Source: a virus
Direction: 5' to 3' (one strand)
DNA: 42,795 bases
Virus record (IMG/VR): IMGVR_UViG_3300009170_000544
Coordinates: 1-42,795 of that record
A program made the position numbers and the translations under genes. Below the pieces are notes generated by a model. It saw only the letters and a program-made list of their open reading frames with translations. It was not told where the DNA came from and did no database searches. Below, in pieces: positions 25,128 through 32,084 of this stretch (the stretch's first letter is position 1; every line of letters starts with the position of its first letter).

Positions 25128-25707
25128 TAAAGTATTTATAGTGGCTGTAGCTGATGAAGTAGATATTCAAGGAAAAATACTAGATATACCTGTTATATTT
25201 AGTGGAGTGGGTAAAATAAATGCTACTATAGCAGCGACAATGGCTTTTAATTTTGGTTATAAAGAAATTATTAATATTGGGTCTTGTGGTTCCCTTAATC
25301 ATTCTGTTGGAGATATAATTAAAATAGGACAAACATTCCAGGATATAGATGCTACTCCTTTAGATAATTATGGTTCTACTCCTTTTGAGTCTAATAGTAA
25401 ACAAATTGTTTTAGATATAAAATCTCCAACTACTTGTTTTACCACAGATTACTTTTTTGATAAAAGTCAATTACCAAAATACTCCTCTTATTATATAGAC
25501 ATGATAAAAAAATGTGATGTATTTGATATGGAATGTTTCGCTTTAGCTAAAGTATGTAAAAGGTTTAATCTAAAATTTAGTTCATATAAATGGATTTCTG
25601 ATGAAGGAAATCATGATAATTGGAAAGAAAATTGTAAAATAGGATTTGAAAAAATAAAAGTTATACTTGATGAACAATTTAAAAAAGAAAGAGTTTCAAC
25701 ATTTTAA
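25120..25707 (+). CDS. MTA/SAH nucleosidase-like (PNP/UDP fold)
   Basis: A 195-residue protein of the nucleoside phosphorylase fold. SGVGKINATIA is the phosphate/nucleophile-side loop, NIGSCGSLNHSVGDI the conserved G-x-x-G block, FDMECFALAKV the Met-Glu motif that binds the ribose, and WISDEG the catalytic Ser-Asp. It is shorter than MtnN (about 230). Such enzymes cleave methylthioadenosine, S-adenosylhomocysteine and 5'-deoxyadenosine to adenine. Next to Apt and in a cluster with radical SAM and methyltransferase genes, recycling of SAM by-products is the best reading. Confidence 0.8.
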   Translation: MNNKVFIVAVADEVDIQGKILDIPVIFSGVGKINATIAATMAFNFGYKEIINIGSCGSLNHSVGDIIKIGQTFQDIDATPLDNYGSTPFESNSKQIVLDIKSPTTCFTTDYFFDKSQLPKYSSYYIDMIKKCDVFDMECFALAKVCKRFNLKFSSYKWISDEGNHDNWKENCKIGFEKIKVILDEQFKKERVSTF

Positions 25708-26455
25708 TATATTGGTGATAGGAGATGATGGGGTTGATGAATTTCTATATGGAACTGTTACTAGACTAGCTCCTGAAGCTCCTGTTCCTGTTTTTAATCC
25801 TTTATCTAAAACTACAAATGCCGGAATGGCGGGGAATGTGGTAGCTAATTTAAAAGCTTTAGGAGTTAATGTATATTTTATAAACAATCTTCCTCCTACC
25901 CCTACCAAAACCCGATATGTTGATGATAGATCAGGCCAAATACTACTCCGAGTTGATATAAATGATCAAATTAAGAGAATAGACCCTTTAATTTTAAAAG
26001 AAATAACTAATAATTATTATAATGGTGTAAATATAGATGCCATTATAATTAGTGATTATAATAAAGGATTTTTAGAAGAAGATGATATAAAATTTATTTG
26101 TGAAAATAATTTAAATATTTTTATAGATACTAAAAAAGTTTTAGGGAAATGGTGTTCACAAGCATCCTTTATCAAAATAAACCATGTTGAATATCAACAT
26201 AGTGACTATACTATACACGAATTAGATATTGAAGATAAATTAATTATTACTTTATCAAATAAAGGATGCCAGCATAAAAATAAAATATACCCAGTTAAAA
26301 AAGTCTCTATTAAAGATGTATCAGGAGCAGGAGATACTTTCCTTTCAGGATTAGTTGTGGAATATATTTTAACTAAAGATATAGAGAAGGCTATTATTTT
26401 TGCTCAACAATGTGCTACAACTGTAGTTCAAAAATTAGGGGTATCAACAATATAA
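25670..26455 (+). CDS. PfkB-type sugar kinase, HldE N-terminal-like, compact
   Basis: A 261-residue kinase. NILVIGDDGVDEFLYGTVTR and APEAPVPVF match the N-terminus of heptose-7-phosphate kinase (HldE-N/RfaE1). GMAGNVVANLKALG is the sugar-binding loop, TPTKTRYV and QILLRVD follow, and DVSGAGDTFLSG holds the catalytic aspartate. Between NVYFINN and TPTKTR about 35 residues usual in this family (the G-D-D-x-x-G block) are missing, giving a protein shorter than the usual 310. ATG 25670 is chosen over the TTG three bases upstream. It overlaps the nucleosidase by 38 bases. Its adenylyltransferase partner is at 13227. Confidence 0.82.
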   Translation: MNNLKKKEFQHFNILVIGDDGVDEFLYGTVTRLAPEAPVPVFNPLSKTTNAGMAGNVVANLKALGVNVYFINNLPPTPTKTRYVDDRSGQILLRVDINDQIKRIDPLILKEITNNYYNGVNIDAIIISDYNKGFLEEDDIKFICENNLNIFIDTKKVLGKWCSQASFIKINHVEYQHSDYTIHELDIEDKLIITLSNKGCQHKNKIYPVKKVSIKDVSGAGDTFLSGLVVEYILTKDIEKAIIFAQQCATTVVQKLGVSTI

Positions 26456-26460
26456 ATAAT

Positions 26461-27255
26461 ATGAAAAAATCATTTGAAATAATTGAAACTCAATTTGGAA
26501 ATTTTTTAGTTAATGAATATGACTTAATTGGAAAATTTATAAAAGATCACCGTTTTTGGGAGTATCATTTATATGAATTTTATTCACAAGTATTAACACC
26601 TGAGAGTCATTGCATTGACGCTGGAGCTAATATAGGATTTCACACCATCCAATTTGGTAAATTATCTAAAAAAGTATATGCTTTTGAACCTCAATCTTTG
26701 GTTTATAATCAATTATGCGCCAATATTTTATTTAATGATTTAAATAACACTATAATCCCATATAGATTAGCTTTAGGAGATAAATTTGATAAACAACAAC
26801 TTTGGAATATTGAACATGAAGATTGGGTGGGTAATGAAATTTATAACTGGGGAGGAAGAGGAATCATTCAAGATAATTATGGGGGAGAAAGGGCTACAAA
26901 TAATAAGTTTAGAGAACATGATATTATAGAGATTATTCCTTTAGACTCACTTCAAATTACTCAATGTGATTTAATCAAAATAGATGTTCAAGGATATGAG
27001 TATTTAACTTTTCTAGGAGCTCAAAATATTCTTCAAACTTATAAACCCATTATTCTCTTAGAAAATCCCATCAGTAATGATGAATGTGATACTCAGTCTA
27101 AAAATTTTCTTAAAGCTATGAATTATGAAATTTATAGATTTGGAACAGGAAACTGTGAGGATTGTATTGTGATTCATCCTGAAAATAATAATTATGCCAA
27201 AACCTTAGAAATTATTAAATCAATCTCAGAAAAATATAACATTAAAATAAACTAA
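26461..27255 (+). CDS. FkbM-type SAM-dependent methyltransferase
   Basis: A 264-residue class I methyltransferase. CIDAGANIGFHTIQF is SAM motif I, VYAFEPQSLVYNQL motif II, and IIPLDSL with IKIDVQGYE the typical FkbM block, followed by a late strand ILLEN. FkbM enzymes mostly O-methylate sugars. ATG 26461 starts five bases after the kinase stop; the longer frame from 26410 would overlap the kinase without adding a domain. Expected role: decoration of a sugar hydroxyl in the island. Confidence 0.9.
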   Translation: MKKSFEIIETQFGNFLVNEYDLIGKFIKDHRFWEYHLYEFYSQVLTPESHCIDAGANIGFHTIQFGKLSKKVYAFEPQSLVYNQLCANILFNDLNNTIIPYRLALGDKFDKQQLWNIEHEDWVGNEIYNWGGRGIIQDNYGGERATNNKFREHDIIEIIPLDSLQITQCDLIKIDVQGYEYLTFLGAQNILQTYKPIILLENPISNDECDTQSKNFLKAMNYEIYRFGTGNCEDCIVIHPENNNYAKTLEIIKSISEKYNIKIN

Positions 27256-28100
27256 TGAAAACAGCTGTAATTCTTTTTGGAAGAAATGATGGATATAAAG
27301 AAAAAGAAAGGTTTATAATTCATATTACAACTATGTTAGAAACTTTTGATGAGGTTATTTATATTGATTGGAATTCTTCTAAACAAAGCTTTCTTTATGA
27401 AGTCATAGATAGTATACCAAAAACAGGTAGACTTAAACATTATGTTATATCTCCTAAGTATGTTCAAATGTTAACCCAACATGATCATACAGCTCAAGAA
27501 TGTAGTACTGTTTTAGCTTTTAATATAGGACTAAGAAGAACAGAGGCGGATTGGATAGCAATTTCTACTACAGATATTATTCCTCCTTTTAAACATGAAT
27601 TAAATTCTTTTATATCTAAATTAGATCCTAATAGTTTCTATACTTTAAGTAGAAGAGATGTTCAATACCAAGACATTATAGATAATTTAAATTATTTGAC
27701 AGAGTATAGAGAATTTTTAGGAAAATCGACCCAACCTCGATTTTTCCCAACTAAAGTAACACCTAATGATGAATGGAGTATATTTAATTGTTGTGGGGAT
27801 TTCCAATTAGCTCATAAAAATGTATGGCATACTATAAAAGGATATGAAGAAGGAATGTTAGCTGCTTGCTTTTCAGACACTAATATTCAGAAAAAGGCTA
27901 CTTTATATGGCTTCAATTTAACACCAATATATGATATTCCTTTATACCATATGTCTCATGAAGGAATGGGAAATGATGGTACTAATCCTACTAAACAATA
28001 TTATAATGATCCCTGGGAATGGGTTGAATATTTTACAGAATCTCAAAATGATGAAAGCTGGGGGTTAGCTAATACTGAAATAGAGTATGAAGTTTTTTAA
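27255..28100 (+). CDS. Probable glycosyltransferase, GT2/GT-A-like
   Basis: A 281-residue protein, the last of the sugar island. AFNIGLRRTEADWIAISTTDIIPP resembles the N-x-G-x8-G-D-x-x-x-x-x-D-x-D region of galactosyltransferase-like GT-A enzymes, with the last acidic pair reduced to T-T-D. FQLAHKNVWHTIKGYEEGM resembles the later G-G-x-D-E block, and YHMSHEGMG gives a late histidine. Probably a sugar transferase; reduced motifs make activity uncertain. Confidence 0.6.
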   Translation: MKTAVILFGRNDGYKEKERFIIHITTMLETFDEVIYIDWNSSKQSFLYEVIDSIPKTGRLKHYVISPKYVQMLTQHDHTAQECSTVLAFNIGLRRTEADWIAISTTDIIPPFKHELNSFISKLDPNSFYTLSRRDVQYQDIIDNLNYLTEYREFLGKSTQPRFFPTKVTPNDEWSIFNCCGDFQLAHKNVWHTIKGYEEGMLAACFSDTNIQKKATLYGFNLTPIYDIPLYHMSHEGMGNDGTNPTKQYYNDPWEWVEYFTESQNDESWGLANTEIEYEVF

Positions 28101-28136
28101 TATTTATATTCAACACTAACTCTTAAATCAATTATT

Positions 28137-28442
28137 ATGGAAAAGAAAGAGATACTATCATTAGAGATTTTATATGAGTACAAAGAAGAGTTAGATACAT
28201 TACTTGAAGATGAAGATTTTCATCAACTTATATTAGATGAAGCTTTCAAAGTAATATCTGAGGCTGTCAAAAATGAATCAGGTGAAGCTAAAATAGCTTA
28301 CATCTCAAACTTAGGTAGTTCTGTCTTAGTACATAAAAATAATTTTAAAGAAGTTTTAGATACTGTCCTTAAATTTTATGAAAAAAAAGAGGACTATGAT
28401 AAATGTTCTGAAATTTTATTAATAAAAAATAGTTTAATATGA
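28137..28442 (+). CDS. Small acidic helical protein, paralogue of the gene at 30055
   Basis: A 101-residue acidic protein. Its C-terminal 40 residues (NNFKEVLDTVLKFYEKKEDY then C-x-x-I) align with the C-terminus of the protein at 30055: N-N-F-x3-L-x3-L-x2-Y-E-K-x-E-x-Y-x2-C-x2-I. The N-termini differ. The 36-base gap before it contains a weak TATATTCA box (28105-28112). Function unknown; the shared end looks like a protein-binding helix pair. Confidence 0.65.
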   Translation: MEKKEILSLEILYEYKEELDTLLEDEDFHQLILDEAFKVISEAVKNESGEAKIAYISNLGSSVLVHKNNFKEVLDTVLKFYEKKEDYDKCSEILLIKNSLI

Positions 28443-28612
28443 AGAAGTACCATTTAGTACTTAAAGATGGAGAAATAATTAATACAATACCAGCTGATGA
28501 TCTAACCTCAGCCATATCAATTTTTTCTACCAAAAAACAATTATACCCCGAACAATTATTAGAAATATATAATGTTATTGAATCAGAAGAGGGAAATACA
28601 GGAAATGCTTGA
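28439..28612 (+). CDS. Small unknown protein (57 residues)
   Basis: ATG at 28439 overlaps the previous stop (ATGA); the frame ends with TGA at 28610-28612, overlapping the next gene by eight bases. The product starts MKKYHLVLKDGEIINTI, a short β-hairpin-like segment, followed by a helix. No family recognised; called because of the coupling at both ends. Confidence 0.55.
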   Translation: MKKYHLVLKDGEIINTIPADDLTSAISIFSTKKQLYPEQLLEIYNVIESEEGNTGNA

Positions 28613-28988
28613 AAAAATCTTAGGGGCTCCTTTGGACCTTAAGTTTTTACCTAATCCTGATGAGGAAAAATTAAAAATAGATTTCCATAGAATTATAAGT
28701 AATCTTGAGTTTGTCTGGAAAAGACAACTTGAATTAGAAAAATATGAAGTTGATTTATCAACTTATGATGATAAGTTCTTTAGAATAATTGAAGACATAA
28801 TTCATTTCTGCTTTGATGCTGAAGCGGCTGAGGCAATATTATTTTATATTTACGCCCGTACAACTGAAGATGGTCAAATTCAATTATTCACTGACCCCCA
28901 AGGAAAACATCATAAGTTTGAAAACATAGATGATTTATGGGAATATATGCTTGTTGTGGCTGAAAAATTAATGGATGAAGAAGAATGA
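28605..28988 (+). CDS. Unknown acidic protein
   Basis: A 127-residue acidic, largely helical protein (HRIISNLEFVWKRQLELEKY, then AEAAEAILFYIYART). No family recognised. ATG 28605 follows AGGAA directly and overlaps the previous gene by eight bases; an in-frame ATG at 28572 would add 11 residues and a 41-base overlap. The 3' end overlaps the zinc-finger gene by four bases. Confidence 0.65.
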   Translation: MLEKILGAPLDLKFLPNPDEEKLKIDFHRIISNLEFVWKRQLELEKYEVDLSTYDDKFFRIIEDIIHFCFDAEAAEAILFYIYARTTEDGQIQLFTDPQGKHHKFENIDDLWEYMLVVAEKLMDEEE

Positions 28989-29245
28989 AATGTATAGCAT
29001 GTAATGAGGAAATAAATCCTCTCCGTTTAAAAATCCTCCCAGGAACTAAAACCTGTGTTGATTGTTCCAATGTTGGAGCTAAAAGAGGAGTTGTAATAAC
29101 AAGTGGTGAAGGTGAAGATACTTTTAATGACCTAGTTATTTTAGAAGAGGATCAATATAAAAAATATCTTCAACAAACAGGTCAAACTGATGAATATCTT
29201 GATTTAGAAGAGGAAGGAGATGCCGAAGGCGAGACCACTGTCTAA
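28985..29245 (+). CDS. DksA/TraR-type zinc-finger protein
   Basis: An 86-residue protein. CIACNEEINPLRLKILPGT followed by CVDC is the C4 zinc finger of DksA/TraR proteins, with the usual I-x-x-x-R-L-x-x-x-P-x-T spacer. The long coiled coil of DksA that reaches into the RNA polymerase channel is absent; the C-terminus is a short acidic tail. Small phage TraR-type proteins can modify host transcription, so that is a possible role. Confidence 0.78.
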   Translation: MKCIACNEEINPLRLKILPGTKTCVDCSNVGAKRGVVITSGEGEDTFNDLVILEEDQYKKYLQQTGQTDEYLDLEEEGDAEGETTV

Positions 29246-29846
29246 AGATATGGTTTTAGCCGCTATGGCTAAAACAAAGTCTAATAAGGCTGCTGCTCGT
29301 TACTTAGGTGTTTCTTACATTCACTATAAAAGATGGGCTAAGTTCTATATGGATGAAAATACCGGGCAGAGTCTGTTTGAATCTCATCTTAATCAGGCGG
29401 GTGTAGGCATACCTAAGTTCTCAACTTTTGGCAAAAAATCACCGGGTATCTTGGAGGTAATTGAAGGAAGAGTAGACGCCTCACACTTCACACCTGATAA
29501 AATAAAAAACAAATTAATCCATGATGGATTAATAGAGGATAAATGTTGCCATTGTGGTTTTAATGAAAGAAGGGTACTTGATTATAAAGTACCCTTACTT
29601 ATGCATTTCAAAGATGATAACAAAAAGAATTATAAATTAGATAATATAGAACTTCTTTGTTACAATTGTTACTTTTTAACAATTGGTGATATATTTACCA
29701 ATAAACAGATACAACAAATAGAAGATTTCAAACCAGTAAATGAAGGTAAAGTAGATTGGGAGATTGATGAATATCATCTTCAACGTTTAAAAGAATTAGG
29801 CTTAGAAGATGATGAAGAAGAGTTTAATTATATTTCTAGAATATGA
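29220..29846 (+). CDS. Helix-turn-helix plus HNH-like zinc protein
   Basis: A 208-residue protein. Residues about 10-40 (VLAAMAKTKSNKAAARYLGV then YKRWAK) look like a helix-turn-helix of Fis/transposase type. The C-terminal half has CCHCGF and LLCYNCYF, two zinc knuckles around VPLLMHFKDDNKKNYKLDN, which matches the HNH ββα core. The first histidine pair is reduced to M-H and the final N-C-H reads N-C-Y, so cleavage may be lost. It could be a site-specific DNA-binding protein or a reduced HNH endonuclease. Confidence 0.72.
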   Translation: MPKARPLSKDMVLAAMAKTKSNKAAARYLGVSYIHYKRWAKFYMDENTGQSLFESHLNQAGVGIPKFSTFGKKSPGILEVIEGRVDASHFTPDKIKNKLIHDGLIEDKCCHCGFNERRVLDYKVPLLMHFKDDNKKNYKLDNIELLCYNCYFLTIGDIFTNKQIQQIEDFKPVNEGKVDWEIDEYHLQRLKELGLEDDEEEFNYISRI

Positions 29847-30001
29847 AAAAATCTAAAAAACACCAAGCATTAATTGAAGACTATGACAATCAAAAAGCTA
29901 AACATTTAGAAAAATTAGCTTCAAAAATGTTGGACCAAGATGAGAAAAACCAAAAATTAAAAACCAAACCAACCTCAGGAAGGTTCTTAGATCTTTTTTA
30001 A
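29843..30001 (+). CDS. Small charged protein with possible clamp-binding tail
   Basis: ATG 29843 overlaps the previous stop; the frame ends at TAA 29999-30001. The 52-residue product is lysine-rich and helical, and ends in TSGRFLDLF. Short aromatic/acidic C-terminal tails of this kind bind T4-type sliding clamps (for example on gp43 and the late-transcription proteins). This is a hint only. It is followed directly by a promoter. Confidence 0.55.
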   Translation: MKKSKKHQALIEDYDNQKAKHLEKLASKMLDQDEKNQKLKTKPTSGRFLDLF

Positions 30002-30011
30002 AAGAAGAAAT

Positions 30012-30043
30012 TTGGCTTTTAGGGTAAAATATATTATATTTAA
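30012..30043 (+). promoter_or_regulatory. Promoter TTTGG-N19-TATATTTA
   Basis: TTTGG at 30012-30016 and TATATTTA at 30036-30043 with a 19-base spacer. The stretch TTTGGCTTTT also occurs at the promoter near 3816. The ATG at 30055 follows 11 bases after the box. Confidence 0.7.
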
Positions 30044-30054
30044 ATAAAAATTAT

Positions 30055-30363
30055 ATGCCGACATATTTTAAAGTAAAGAGATATGACGATTTCCTAACAA
30101 TGGCCCGCTATAAAGACATTAGCATAGCTAAAGCTATTGTAGATGCTATTTTAACTAATCTTGAAACTAAGAAAAGACACATTCATGTTTTTGAGATTGA
30201 AGTTGAGGAAGAAGAATCGGTTTATGATTTAACTATTGATAGAAATAATTTTATTGATGCCCTAGAAAAAAACTTAACTCACTATGAGAAAGAAGAACTT
30301 TATGAGGAATGTGCTAAAATAATTGATGCGATTAAATTCCTTAAAAACAAAGTAAATGGCTAA
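30055..30363 (+). CDS. Small protein, paralogue (C-terminal half) of the gene at 28137
   Basis: A 102-residue protein. The N-terminal half (YFKVKRYDDFLTMARYKDI) is β/α and differs from the protein at 28137; the C-terminal half shares the pattern N-N-F-x3-L-x3-L-x2-Y-E-K-x-E-x-Y-x2-C-x2-I. No family recognised. It has its own strong promoter and overlaps the next small gene by eight bases. Confidence 0.68.
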   Translation: MPTYFKVKRYDDFLTMARYKDISIAKAIVDAILTNLETKKRHIHVFEIEVEEEESVYDLTIDRNNFIDALEKNLTHYEKEELYEECAKIIDAIKFLKNKVNG

Positions 30364-30496
30364 ACAAACAAGCGCTTACACATACGCGCCAGGTGATTCA
30401 AAGGTCTCAAGACCAAATGTTCACGCTAAAACAAAAACTAGTAGAAATAAAAAATCAAAAAATTACCGTAAAATTTATAAAGGACAAGGACGATGA
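30356..30496 (+). CDS. Very small basic protein (46 residues)
   Basis: ATG 30356 lies in the end of the previous gene; TGA at 30494-30496 overlaps the next start. The product is strongly basic, with RPNVHAKTKTSRNKKSKNY and the ending YKGQGR. I recall similar short basic proteins with an H-A-K-T-K-T-S ... G-Q-G-R pattern in other Bacteroidota phages, function unknown. The charge suggests nucleic acid binding. Confidence 0.65.
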   Translation: MAKQTSAYTYAPGDSKVSRPNVHAKTKTSRNKKSKNYRKIYKGQGR

Positions 30497-30654
30497 GTAA
30501 AAACAGTGTCATGGCCAATGTTATGGCCTCTCAAGAGTGGGCTGAATGGATGGACCGTCAACATCCTGAGCGGGTTGCCCGCCGGCGTCAAAAATCTAAG
30601 GCTCCATCTTATGTAGATTATCTTGAGGATGATGACTTAGATTATGGCTTCTAA
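30493..30654 (+). CDS. Small unknown protein (53 residues)
   Basis: ATG 30493 overlaps the previous stop (ATGA) and the stop overlaps the next gene by 11 bases. The product has a helical start (ANVMASQEWAEWMDRQHPER), a basic middle and an acidic end (LEDDDLDYGF). Its codons are somewhat richer in G and C than those of its neighbours. No family recognised. Confidence 0.6.
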   Translation: MSKNSVMANVMASQEWAEWMDRQHPERVARRRQKSKAPSYVDYLEDDDLDYGF

Positions 30655-30826
30655 GAAAGTTAATAGTCTATTTTCAGTTAGTGAGATTATGGAGACCACT
30701 CCTGATGAGGAGTTGGTCTTCATAATTTCATCAAACCCTTCTATTTTAGAAAGTTTGTGTATGTTTTGGTCTCTTGAGCTTCAGCTTAGAAAAGAGAGAA
30801 AGCCTATCTCGAATTTTAATAACTAA
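30644..30826 (+). CDS. Small unknown protein (60 residues)
   Basis: A 60-residue helical protein (VSEIMETTPDEELVFII). No family recognised. It is coupled to the previous gene by an 11-base overlap and is the last of three tiny genes before a promoter. Confidence 0.55.
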   Translation: MASKKVNSLFSVSEIMETTPDEELVFIISSNPSILESLCMFWSLELQLRKERKPISNFNN

Positions 30827-30845
30827 AAATATTTTCTTATATTTA
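30814..30845 (+). promoter_or_regulatory. Promoter with TATATTTA box
   Basis: TATATTTA at 30838-30845, preceded by TTTTCT and followed by AGGTATAAG, the extended form seen at several promoters here. The -33 position holds TTTTA rather than TTTGG. ATG at 30865. Confidence 0.55.
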
Positions 30846-30864
30846 AGGTATAAGAAAAAAAGAA

Positions 30865-31287
30865 ATGCCTATATTCAGAATTTGGACAGATGGAAAATAT
30901 GAAGAAGTGGTTCAAGAGTCTAGTCAATATCATTTTGTCATGGATGGAAGTAGGTTTCATGCTTCCCAGCGGATCCTTTACTACCACCGCCACACATATC
31001 CTCCAGCGCTATACACCAACCAAGAAGGTAAAAAATTTATAGTACCAACTTGGGTTGAGGTTCACCCCGCTACCCAATTATGTGACATTAGGTGGGAGCC
31101 ACCAGTTAAAAAAGAAGTCAAAAAAGAAGTTAAAACATTTGTTTCTTCAAGTGATGCTTCAATCAAATACCAAACATCAAAAACTACCTTACCAACTGGT
31201 GAAGTAAAATATTCTTGTAACTGCCCAGGTAAATGGAGGGCAAAGGATGGTCAATGTAAGCATATTAAGGCTTTAAAGGGTGCCTAG
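30865..31287 (+). CDS. SWIM zinc-finger protein
   Basis: A 140-residue protein. The C-terminal YSCNCPGKWRAKDGQCKH has the C-x-C-x(n)-C-x-H pattern of SWIM zinc fingers, which bind nucleic acids or proteins. The N-terminal 75 residues are aromatic and β-rich (FRIWTDGKYEEV). A short linker has the repeat KKEVKKEVK. It ends in a TAG stop. SWIM domains occur in Swi2/Snf2 ATPases, MuDR transposases and recombination cofactors; here the domain stands alone next to a RadA-like ATPase gene, so a recombination role is conceivable. Confidence 0.75.
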   Translation: MPIFRIWTDGKYEEVVQESSQYHFVMDGSRFHASQRILYYHRHTYPPALYTNQEGKKFIVPTWVEVHPATQLCDIRWEPPVKKEVKKEVKTFVSSSDASIKYQTSKTTLPTGEVKYSCNCPGKWRAKDGQCKHIKALKGA

Positions 31288-31290
31288 AAT

Positions 31291-31321
31291 TTTGTTACTG
31301 TAAAAAAAATCCTTATATTTA
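31291..31321 (+). promoter_or_regulatory. Promoter TTTGT-N18-TATATTTA
   Basis: TTTGT at 31291-31295 and TATATTTA at 31314-31321. The sequence AGAATTTTGTTAC around the -33 element is repeated at the promoter near 40490. It drives the RadA-like gene (ATG 31348) with a 26-base AT-rich leader. Confidence 0.65.
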
Positions 31322-31347
31322 GCTCATAAATTTAAAAAATAAAAGTT

Positions 31348-32079
31348 ATGAAGGTTCAAATCAAGAAAATGTCAAATTTCAAGTTTGACTCAAAGTTGTT
31401 TACACCTATGAAGACTGGGACTAGGATTGACACTTTCTTTAGTTCTGATGGTGGAGTTATGCCTGGTACTAACTTTGTCATCACTGGCGATCCAGGTGTA
31501 GGTAAAACAACTGTGTTGTTGGACGTTTTAGCTGACTTACAAAAGAAAGGAAAAAAGGTATTGTTTGTTAGTGGTGAAATGAATGCCATTGATATGGTTG
31601 GCTACTGCAAACGCTACCCTAAATTTGCCAATGTTGATATTTTATTCCTTGGTGAATACGCTGATTCAGATCCTATGGTTGTACTTTCAGCTGTTTTGAA
31701 TGAAGGATTTGATTGTGTTTTGATTGATAGCTTGGCTGAGGTAGCTAATTCTATTGTAGACTTTGAAGGAAAAGGTACTTACAAATCAGCTACTAGCAAA
31801 GTATTGACCTTGATGGAAGATCATAACTTGGGTAAAAATAAAACTGAAACTAATACTGCGTTTTTGATTATTCAACAAGTCACTAAGTCAGGAGCATTTG
31901 CTGGTAGTAATCGAATCAAACACATGACTACTGGAATGGCTCATATGAAGTTTCAAGATAGTGAACGTTACCTTGTATTTAGTAAGAATCGTCGAGGTGG
32001 TAACATGAATAAATTGTTCTTTAGTTTGAGTACTAAAAATCAAGTCAACTGGACTTATGAAGCACCTAATAATGAATAA
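31348..32079 (+). CDS. RecA-superfamily ATPase, RadA/Sms-like core
   Basis: A 243-residue ATPase. MKTGTRIDTFFSSDGGVMPG and the Walker A loop ITGDPGVGKTT match the RadA/DnaB-like start; VLFVSGEM is the RadA V-S-G-E block and CVLIDSL the Walker B strand. FLIIQQVTKSG corresponds to the sensor region and VFSKNRRGG to the K-N-R-x-G motif of RadA. It lacks the RadA zinc finger and Lon-like domain and is shorter than UvsX. Likely role: ATP-driven strand exchange or branch migration, or an accessory helicase motor, in phage recombination. Confidence 0.82.
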   Translation: MKVQIKKMSNFKFDSKLFTPMKTGTRIDTFFSSDGGVMPGTNFVITGDPGVGKTTVLLDVLADLQKKGKKVLFVSGEMNAIDMVGYCKRYPKFANVDILFLGEYADSDPMVVLSAVLNEGFDCVLIDSLAEVANSIVDFEGKGTYKSATSKVLTLMEDHNLGKNKTETNTAFLIIQQVTKSGAFAGSNRIKHMTTGMAHMKFQDSERYLVFSKNRRGGNMNKLFFSLSTKNQVNWTYEAPNNE

Positions 32080-32084
32080 TATGT

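Noticed and set aside
9412-28100. The sugar island as a bacterial O-antigen locus joined by misassembly
   Set aside because: Gene packing, strand, codon style and AT content continue smoothly from the replication genes on one side and small phage genes on the other, with no visible break.
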